Positions 55,011-64,000 of a stretch of 64,000 bases of DNA are shown piece by piece; the first letter of the stretch is position 1, and every line of letters begins with the position of its first letter. Origin of the DNA: Chamaea fasciata (lineage: Eukaryota; Chordata; Aves; Passeriformes; Sylviidae); contig JARCOQ010000006.1 in assembly GCA_029207755.1 (NCBI GenBank), forward strand, positions 32,246,022-32,310,021, in the 5' to 3' direction. The notes beneath the pieces are model-generated. The model had not been told where the DNA came from, searched no databases, and saw only the letters and a list, made by a program, of their open reading frames with translations. A program made the position numbers and the translations under genes.

Positions 55011-55642
55011 TCAAGGAATCATAAAATGATTGGAAGGGACCTTTAAGTGTCATCTAGTCTAACTCCCCTGCAATGACATCTTCAACAGAGCCCCATTCAA
55101 TCTTACCTTGAACGTGGGACTGGACATCCACCACTTCTCTGGGCAATTTGTTTCTGTGTTTCACCACCCCCATCATAAACATCTTCTTCCTTCTATTCAG
55201 TCTGAATCTATGCTCTTTATATTTAAAACCATTATCCCCTGTCCTAGGACAACAGGCCCTGCTAAAATATTTGTCCCCATCTTTATTAGATGCCTCCTCT
55301 AAGTAGTGACAGGCCACAATCCAGTCTCCACAGAATTTTCGCTTCTCTAGGCTGAATGACCCCAACCCTTTGTCTTTCTTCATAGGAGGTGTGCTCCAGC
55401 CCTCTGAGCATTTTTGTGGCCCTCCCCTACACTTGCTCCAGCAGGCCCATGTCTCTCTTGTCCTGGGGACCTCAGAGCTGGATGCAGCATCCCAGGTGAG
55501 GTCTCATGAGAGCAGAGCAGAGGGGCAGAACCCCCTTCCTTGCCCTGCTGCCCACACTGCTTTGGATGCAGCCCAGGACATGTTTGGCTTTCTGGGCTGC
55601 CAGCACACATTGCCAGGTCATGTCCAGCCTCTCATCCACTGA
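55011..55642 (-). mobile_element. CR1 LINE 3'-end fragment
   Basis: This is the clearest CR1 copy. The left end reads AATCATAAAATGATTGGAAG, the reverse of a CR1 3' end. The minus strand keeps a 109-codon open frame (55054-55383) containing the CR1 ORF2 tail, with NGFKYKEHRFRLNRRKKMF and KLPREVVD recognisable. Sequence to 55642 continues with CR1 ORF2 similarity in shifted frames (SPESQTCPGLHPKQ-like). It is 5'-truncated and inactive. Confidence 0.93.
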
Positions 55643-56421
55643 GTTGTCTTTAAATGTAATGTAATTCCATAAGCAATTTAATGAATAGGCTGTATAGTTG
55701 CTGAAGTTGGTCCTCAGCCTGAACAATATGGTCATGGTCCATAGGAGAACATGAATTTATGTGATCATTCTTATCCCAAATGTTCTCTTACTCAATTACA
55801 GCTTTCTGATGTGAACATTGGGGTTCTTTTTCCAAAACAGCATGTGAATCAGTATGTGATTCAGACCAACAAGCAAGCTTCTGAATGAAATAAAAAGCCA
55901 ACACAGGGATGCAAGAACTGAAATTTGATTTACTGGTGCCACTTGTGAGAGCAGAAAAGTACAATTCATTCAAAGCCTCCTCTATCAGATTGCTGATGTT
56001 TGCAACATTTCCATGCATTTTTATGAGGTAATCAAAATTTAAGTGCTATTTTGTAGAGGAGAGATTACTGATTTTATTTTAACATAAGAGTTACCACAAG
56101 TTGCCATTATCATAACTGATGTATTTGGAATACTGACATACAGTCTGCACATTGTTCTTGTGGAAGGACATAGATTTGTGCCCAAGTATATAAATTATAA
56201 AATATGCTTTAAGTTTCAGTTTTTTCAGCAGATAAATATGTGGGCATACATGTTTTGTAGGTAAGATATCACAGATTTAAAAGCAGAGTTTTCTTTTTCA
56301 CTGAAACTAAATTCCTTTTAACAAACAAAGAATCTCTGGGATGTGAGACTGGCCAAATAATTAATATTTTCTAAATCCTGCCCACAAAATGCTTTTTAGA
56401 AAGGGCATCCAACTTCAGTTT
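55643..56421. other. Intergenic, no recognisable feature
   Basis: AT-rich sequence between the CR1 fragment and the solo LTR. No gene or repeat is recognised. Confidence 0.55.
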
Positions 56422-56984
56422 TGCAGTGCTTTAATCCCAGCCAGCAACTAAGTATCACACGAATGCTCCATCACTCCACCCATTCCCCATGGTGAGGAGG
56501 AGAATCACGAAAAAAACCCAAAAACTCCTAGGCTGAGATAAGAACAGTTGATGAATTGAAAAAGAATGAAATATACTACTAGTAATAATAGTAATAATGA
56601 AAATAATTGTAGTGAAAAAGTTACAATAAAAATAATTGTAGTGAAAAGGAGAGAGAGTAATAAACCCCAAGAAGGACAAGAGGTGCACAGTCCAATTGCT
56701 CACCACCTGCTGACCAATGCCCAGCCTGTCCCTGACCAGCCATCAGTGGCCCTTGACCAACTTTCCCCGAGTTCATGTCCTGAGCATGACATTCCATGGT
56801 ATGGAATATCCCTTTGGCCAGTTCAGGTCAGCTCACTGAAAAGTCCTGGACTTGAGGTAAGCACTGCTGGGTAACAGCCAAACATCAGTGTGTTATCAAC
56901 ATCATTCTCATACTGAATCCAAAACACAGCACCACACCAGCTACCAGGAAACAAATTAACTCCATCCCAGCTGAAACCAGGACA
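56422..56984 (-). mobile_element. Solo LTR of an avian ERVL-type endogenous retrovirus
   Basis: Read on the minus strand, about 563 bases begin TGTCCTGGTTTCAGCTGGGA and end in a TGCA terminus, giving the TG...CA ends of an LTR. Internal landmarks are a conserved AAGTCCAGGACTTTTCAG-like block, GGCCAAAGGGATATTCCATA, GGTGGTGAGCAATTGGAC, an AT-rich stretch with ATTATTA words, and CTTATCTCAGCC near the 3' part. These match, from memory, a very common neoavian ERVL-family LTR. No gag, pol or env sequence adjoins either side, so it is solo. Flanks AGTTT (left) and GTTCA (right) give no clean target duplication. The exact family name cannot be assigned. Confidence 0.85.
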
Positions 56985-57384
56985 GTTCAAAGTATCTGTC
57001 AAGAACAGAAATCCAAGTGAATGTTCTCATAAAAACAAATACTGTTTAACTAGTTCTTCATTTTAACCAGTGTTAGATGTTGAAAATCAGTTTCTGCCTG
57101 GACTGAAACCCCCATCTCTTCTCTGAATTCAGAGGGAGTTCTGTTATGACAGGAACTTTGCATCTTCTACTTTTCAGCACAGATGTGTGAAGTTGCAGCT
57201 TTAACTCTGATCCCAGCTGTAATCATTGCTCATCCTGTGTATTTATGTGCATTTTAAGAAAAACATAACAACCTGTAGGTTCTTTCATTTTTTTGGTAGT
57301 TACCTTTATCTGTAATTGCTGGTCTCTGGAGTGTGCATTACCCACCAGAGGGAGCTGAAGCAAAGAGCAGTCTGATTTTCATAG

Positions 57385-57602
57385 GCTCATACCATCATTT
57401 GGGTTGGAAAAGACCTGTAAGATCACAGAGTCCAACCATTAACCCAAGTCCATCATTAAGCCATACCCCTAGGTGCTGCCACAGCTACATGTCTTTAAAA
57501 TAACTCCAGGGATGGTGACTCAACCTCTTCCCTGGGTTGCCTGTTCCAATTCTTGGCAACCCTTTTGGTGAAGGAATTTTTCCTAAAATCCAATCTGCCG
57601 TC
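57385..57602 (-). mobile_element. CR1 LINE 3'-end fragment (short)
   Basis: Reverse-complement CR1 3' region: CATCATTTGGGTTGG, AAAAGACCTGTAAGATCACA, GTCCAACCATTAACCC, AACCTCTTCCCTGGG and GAATTTTTCCTAAAATCCAA. It closely resembles the left 220 bases of the copy in TRAPPC11 intron 4, so both may belong to the same CR1 subfamily. It is on the minus strand and truncated. Confidence 0.9.
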
Positions 57603-60600
57603 TTCTGGAGCAAATTTCAATACCCAGGAGGTTACCAGGTGAAAGTCATCTCTTACACTTCACATAGCTTTGGATTTGGGCATTTGTCCTCAAGTTAGCT
57701 TGGGAGCAGATGGTGACCGGCTAGGAAATAAGTTTCCCTCTCTGTGCTGTTATTACCTCTTTTGGGAACCCTCACTTCAGTGTCAAAGCAGACAAAGCAA
57801 AACCTTGATGCACATGTCATCATTCTTTGGTTTTTATGTATGCTCTTCTTCTTGTAACATGAATAAAGACACCAGAATTGTACAAAACAGGAATGACTGA
57901 GAATAAACTAGTCATCCCTAAGAAAATTAGGCAAAGTAAAAGTAAGTGTGAGTAGGTTCTCTGAGTCTTTAAAGGGAAATCTCTCAAAATTCTTGACTAC
58001 AGACCATATGCCAGTATTGACATGGGCAATGAAGGAGGAACTCCTCGGGGTGTTTATTTTTGGTAAACAATTGGTCAAGGTGAAAGGGGATTTCTTGTTC
58101 TAGTTCCAGTTTGTTAAATCATAAGATCAATTTGCATTTCATTAAAAAAAAATAATCTTCCTTTGACTTAGAAAATGGGAGGAGTGCAGGTCCTTGTGGA
58201 CAAATGAGCTTATTTCTACACATTTCCTTTTGCACTTGGAAGAAGTCATCCACAGAGAAATAAGCAGATGTTGAGACATAGAGATTAACAGCTGAGAGGG
58301 GGTCAAGAACAGCTTCTTACACCATTTCTGAGTTGTAGTTGACCATACAAACAAAAACAGTCTTTAGTACAAGGTGGAGTTGACTTCTTTATACTACAAA
58401 AGGCAGAAAAGCTCACACAGCTAATTATAGCTGAGGAATTATATACAAAGGTGGTCCCTGCTGCCTCTATGCTACTTGCTCATGTAATTTGTAATTTTCA
58501 GTGCCATGGCATCCTGTGACTTCTGCAAAATGGTCAATCTATTGGTCATGAGAATTGTGACTGACAGGAGACAGAAACTTCCCTAGGTAGTAGTTAAATT
58601 TGCTTTCTACACCACCAATTATGGCTTAACAGCCTCTTAGACTTCCAAAGACTTTTTTTTTTCAGTTTCAAAATCCTGTCGTGCAGAAATGGTAAGTCTC
58701 ATCAAGTAACCTCAGTTTCAGCTGTTTCCTTGACAGTATTTTGTCACGTCCTTCAAAGAAAGGTACAAGATAGTTTAAATCAAATTGCTTCTAATGGACT
58801 TTGCTTAATGGCTTCCTCAGTTACAGGTTGCATGAGGTTTTAATATCTTTTTTAAAAATGTCTAACTTATGAAGAGCTCATTATCCATTTTTCCCCAGCA
58901 TTTCAGAGAGGAGGACTTATTACTTTATTTGTTTTGCTTATGAATTTAGTTAATAATAGGATAACTTGTCAGGACTTTTAATAGGCATTTTCCAACATTT
59001 CAATGGGAATGAATCTGTCTAATGCAGAAAATAAAAAGAGAAAGGTAAAAATTTTAAAAATATTAGTAGGCAATTCATTAATTTCAAAATAGAAACAAAC
59101 CTTAAATTATGCAGCTTACAATTGCGTCTCTCAGCAGTGGCCATTGGATAAATCACGCACACTTTGTATGTCCACTTAAGGGTTTTCCTAATTAAAGAAA
59201 ATAGAACGGGAGAAAAATCCACAACTCCTTTGGAAGACGAGATATGATATAACTTCTTTCAGAAATTATTTAGCTATAAAATGACCCTTCACTTTGCTTT
59301 TTTGGGGTTTTCCTATTCCTTTTTATGCTCCTCCTAATTACTTCTGACAGCTCTTTACTCCTCTCTCTGCACTTCATTCCTGCTGTCATTTCAATCTCTG
59401 TTTCAATTCTCTCTCGTTTGGATTTATTTTTTTCTTTTGCTTTGTGTGTGGGTTGTATTTTCACATTCTCTGTTTTCTTATTTGACTTTCCCTTAGATTT
59501 TTATTGCCTCATACTTCATTCTGAGGTCAGGAAAGGAATACATGCCAGCTACAAACTCAGGAAATATACTCAGCTCTGTATCTTTTTCTTTATTATTTCA
59601 AGGTTTTGATCTGATGGACACATGCCGGTTGCTGCATGAAATACTCATTTCTTCAGCAGATACTACCATACACAGGAATTCCTCCATACTTACATCAGGG
59701 AATTCAGTGAAAGATTATATTCTATGTGTTTCTAGCCTCGTATAAAGTATTTTTCACCATTGAGAATTCAGGATTAAAAAGTTCCTCTTCATAACTCAAC
59801 TGAATATCAGCCTTCCATCATTATCTTTTTGAGAAGTCAGGTCTGTTAATAATTTCTTTATATTTACTTCATTGCTGTATAATTGATATATTGTCATTAT
59901 ATAAACCAAATCCAAATTTATAAGGGATTCCAGGGATGAATTTTATAGGTTTGAGTTCTCTCATCTCTTCAGCCACCTTCTATATCTTCCACTAACAAAC
60001 TGCTACTCAAGTACTTCTTCCAGACATAATTTGAAGGGCATTCTTTCCTGGTTTGATACACCAGTCTGGCATGCAGCTTTATGTTTGTTGAGATTGTCAA
60101 ACTGAATTTTCTGAGAACTAGATTTGTGCCAATGCAGTGCAGGAGTGTTCTCTCAGTTGGTGTCATATTCCTAGTGTCAGCTGGGGGTTCATTATAAATC
60201 TTTGATGTATAAATATTGTAGTCATGTGAAAAAATAATGGGTTTCCTAAGGGTGACCTATTCTATAGCATATAATACTAGGAAAGGATGGTCATAATTAC
60301 TTATGAAGTGTGTTTGACAGGAATTGAATGATGAGGTTTAGGACAAGTGTCTGCCACTCACGTAATTTGATTTTTCAAATGTCACTGGCAATACTCTATA
60401 TCAAAAACAGAAATAATCTCCAAAGTTAAATCCAGGAGTTCATTGCTAGGAGTGAAGACAAGGTTTTAGAAAGAAAATGGATGAAAAAGGAAGGAAGCAA
60501 TAGACCATACATACAAGAGATTGTAAAGGGAATTATCTAAAGTGCCTGCTGGTGTTTATTCAGTCCTGTTTTTTATCATTGGAACATCTGAAGTATATAA

Positions 60601-63600
60601 AACTAGATTTGCAGATGGTGATGACACTGAGAGGACAGCAAATCATAATGAACGCTGCATCTAGATTCAGTGCAGGCAGAGACAGGAGATGAGGCAAAAT
60701 ATTTTGAAAATAGCAAAATCAAACCACATTTAAAATCCCAACTACCATACATGACAATATTTAATAGCATTAAAATGTGCAGTTAACTAGAATATTTAGC
60801 AATGTGATAGTTTTTATTCCTGAACTGTCACTGCCAGAGCAGAGGTATGAAAAGTCCAGATCTGGCTGCATCAGTGCATGTGGGGGTTTTTCTGTACCTT
60901 GCTCATCTAGTTGATTCTGACAGTATAGACCTGACATTGCCACGTAACTCTTGCTCTAGGTTGAGCATACGCATCTGGAGACAGTTCAGTCTTCCTTGTA
61001 TATGCACTTAAGTCTTCAGGTTTTATTTAGTAGTGTGATACATTAAGGCTACAGGTATGGTTTTTTGGGGGTTTTTTGTTGTGGTTTTTTTTTTTTTTTT
61101 TTTTTAAATTAACACTTCTTTTGTACAGAAATAGAAAAGAAGCCAGGGTATTCAGTGCTAGCAAAGGAGATATGGTTGTTAAATTGGTGTGTTGGGATTC
61201 TGTGGCTACTGTTCAGGGAGAAACTGTAACTAATGACTGCTTCACTGTGATCTTTAGCTAATAAATGTTTAGAAACTTTATTCTTGCTTCCTCAGAAAAG
61301 GAAGTTGTGCTTAATTTTTAAAAATATTTTGGCAGTGGCCCATGAGGTCTTCAAGGGCATCTTTTCTAAATTCCCCTGGAGTTTTTGAAAACCACACTGG
61401 AAGCCTTTCAACAACTTAAGGTGTCTAATTCTTCACAAAAGTCTGGGCTTTTACCCACAGTTTTTTCATCCAGGTGTGTTTTGTCTGTAGGCAGGAGGCT
61501 TCAGCTTTTTTACACCTCCACTAAACCTTCCAGATTCTGGTACCTGCATCCTATCATGCCCAGCAGTTGCTCCAAGAGTAAATCCTGTGTTACTCCATTA
61601 CTTTCAGAAGGGTCAGCAGGGCTTCCTTCACTTTACTCAGACATAAGTTTGACCCTAAAATATTCTTGAAGAGAGCATGTTTTCTTTTCAAATAGTCTTA
61701 GAGAGTTTAAAGCAGTTGCTGTTATAAAATGCCTCCCTCCTGCTATGAAAGCTCTGCTGTTCCTTACAGAGCAGCAAGTAGAACCTTTCAGTGTTAGCAC
61801 CTCTGTCTACTCTCACATTCTTCAGGGTTTCTGCAATGACTTTATCTGCACCTGCTTCATTAATCATCTGGGCTATCATCTCATGGTATTAATCCATGTT
61901 GCAGACACTACTGAGATAATACTGTGGAATGTGAAGACCACAGGCATACGGCCCAGTTACTTTCAATTCACCCTGGAGGTGAGTGGTTTCATTTCTGCTG
62001 CCATGTCTTAATAAAGGAGAATTGTTTCTTCGGTTTGATTAATTTCTGAAAGGATCATGCAATTGGAAATTTCAAACTATTGCTATTGTCGTTCTATGTT
62101 CTATTTCAGTAATCTTTTCTACTTTACCATGGTACATTATTTAATTTCCTACCATTTCACATGAGCATCTGTAACAAAGTTGCAATGAAAACCAGGGTGC
62201 CATTTGATTAATGAAATTAATACCAAGTGACCGGAATGCTCTGGAATAAATCATGTGACAAAGAAGGTGGGCTTAAGTTGTAAATAAGTGTATTCCTGTG
62301 AGAATGTATTCATTGTGAGAATACAAGAGATATGAACCAAATTTAATGTGGATTTTTGGTGGAATTTTAAGATAATTTAAGTTCCAAATGTTACGAATGC
62401 TCCTTATTGAAGAAATGTATTCTAATCCTAAATATCTCCACATTCTGGAAACCAAGGTATGATTTTAGTGCTGACTTCAAGCTTCTGTTTCTATCTCAAT
62501 AGTTTACTAGTAAAATGAATACTGATACCAAAGATCTATAATTGAATATACATTTAGGATCTTCTTATAAATAGTAAGAGATTAATACATGCATTTGGTG
62601 GCATTACAGCCATAAAACCCATGGCATGTTTTTAAAAATGTCAGCTTGGCTCAGAAAAAGATACCTGGAAACTTTCCTTCTGAACACAGCTGTTGTGGTA
62701 AGACAGCTGAAGAGAGAAAGTTTTGCTGATTTCTACTTTCTCTATAAGCCAAATTAGATCAGGCTTTACACATAGTGATCAGCACCCTTTGTTTCACCTA
62801 GAAAGTGAAATGTTCATCACTGCAAACATTGGTGTACCTGGCTTTTGTGTACTTACCAAAAAGGTGGACAGCAAAATTCAGGTAGACTGTTAAGCAAACT
62901 CCCAAGGTAGTCCCAGTGGAACAACCACAGATGCATGTTAAATGCAGAATATCCTATTCCTGTGCTACAAATGCTTTTTTTTTTTTTTCAGTTTAACCTC
63001 AAATTTGTAGGTGTTTGTCTTGAACTTCTTAGTTTATCTTTTTGTGATGGAGAGACTACATTCAAATGGAACTTGGCTGCAAAGATCAATAACCAGGCAA
63101 AAAACACAAATGGAATTGGAGAAATTGTGACTATACCAAATTGTTCCAGGCAAGTTCAAGATACATAGGTATTTGATGTTCAAACATTGCCTTCCTTTCA
63201 GATGAGGACAGGTAGCTGACAAGACAACATGAAAAGCATGATGTTGCCTTTGAAAACATGACTGAAACCTTTAAAGGGTGGTTTTGCCAAATAGGATGCA
63301 CAAAAGGTACTACTTTCTGCAATTTCTGCCTGAATTGCCTTGCCTGTTTAACACTGCAGTGGGCTGGATTCAGAACTTACATAGATCAACACAATGCTGA
63401 GCATCGCTGGAATCATCTCCTTTAAAAGCAAATTGAACATAAAACATTAGCCAAAGGACTCATCCTTGCAACACCTTGATGTGGTGACTTTTTTAGGCCA
63501 TGTCTCAGCCAAATTATAGAAGAAAAAAAAAAAAGGATTTTTATTTCTTAGTTAGGAAAGCTCAGAACTCCAAAAGTGAACTTCTGATTCCCACTGGTTT

Positions 63601-64000
63601 CAGTGAGGCCAGGATTTCAGTCCTGTGTTGCGACTGGATACATATACATCTGTGCTGGGGAATTGGGAATCACTGTCATGGAATTGTTCAGAAGATTCAT
63701 AAACCAAGCCACTTCAAACTTTAAAACACAATGGTGACAACTCTGTAGGCAAAATAGTTACTAGTCATAAATTATGAATGTTTTGGGGTTTTTTTGTCTC
63801 GGAGACATATGCAGGAATCTCACTGCTGAAGTGGTTACAGTGTGAAACAGGGAAATCAGAATGCCATGCTGTTAGAATGGAAAAGGTAGAAAGCTTTGAA
63901 ATTATGCTGATGAGGGATACAAAACTCTTTGTCTTTACAAACAAGGGATTTGCCTTGCTTCCAGATTCTCTAACACTCATTTTTAGGTACTAAACACAAA
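57603..64000. other. Intergenic, right end of window
   Basis: No gene, RNA gene or clear transposon is recognisable. The sequence is AT-rich with T runs (about 61087-61105 and 62973-62988) and an A run near 63522. Open frames near 61385-62011 on the plus strand and 61688-61879 on the minus strand overlap each other, lack recognisable domains and have no matching splice structure I can defend. Confidence 0.55.

Noticed and set aside
59325..59609. Hydrophobic 94-codon open frame
   Set aside because: It derives from a T-rich stretch that produces Leu/Phe/Ser codons, with no conserved motif or gene context.
61385..62011. Open frames on both strands as a possible gene
   Set aside because: No start context, domain or coherent splice structure. 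The plus and minus frames overlap, and the GTGAGT near 61980 has no convincing matching acceptor.
47876..64000. ING2, expected next to RWDD4
   Set aside because: No ING domain, PHD finger or CpG island was found on either strand, so the gene must lie beyond the window if order is conserved.

Overview
The window is vertebrate nuclear DNA, almost certainly from a bird and probably a neoavian. Genes are split by many GT-AG introns, promoters sit in CpG islands, and the repeats are avian: several CR1 LINE fragments plus one solo ERVL-type LTR whose ends resemble the common avian family. There is no prokaryotic, plasmid or phage content.

Two protein-coding genes are head to head. TRAPPC11 is on the minus strand, with coding exons from 39723 down to 17548. 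I reconstructed 29 coding exons; every junction keeps phase and the total is 3402 nt, or 1133 residues. RWDD4 is on the plus strand, coding from 40251 to 46887, with 7 ordinary coding exons plus a 3-nt microexon (186 residues). They share a CpG-island promoter (about 39.2-40.5 kb) carrying three CCAAT boxes and a CRE-like site. This divergent pairing matches the mammalian 4q35 block.

Layout: 1-190 is the edge of a second CpG island, by synteny probably the STOX2 promoter (inferred). 190-16.6 kb is intergenic, with no recognisable gene. 16.6-17.5 kb is the TRAPPC11 3' UTR and 17.5-39.7 kb its coding exons and introns, with a CR1 fragment in intron 4. 39.7-40.25 kb is the shared promoter. 40.25-47.9 kb is RWDD4 with two CR1 fragments, a pure GTTTA microsatellite and several poly(A) signals. 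47.9-64 kb is intergenic with three CR1 pieces, the LTR and one exon-like open segment. ING2, the expected next neighbour, is not in the window.

The most interesting signals are in splicing. (1) RWDD4 has a 3-nt exon (CAT, one His) at 45721-45723. (2) TRAPPC11 has an unexplained 50-nt exon-like segment at 25647-25696 with strong splice sites and the same phases as canonical exon 21. Using either one alone keeps the frame; using both or neither breaks it, so they behave as a mutually exclusive pair. (3) RWDD4 has a 59-nt exon-like segment at 46369-46427 that would give a different C-terminus. All three need RNA evidence.
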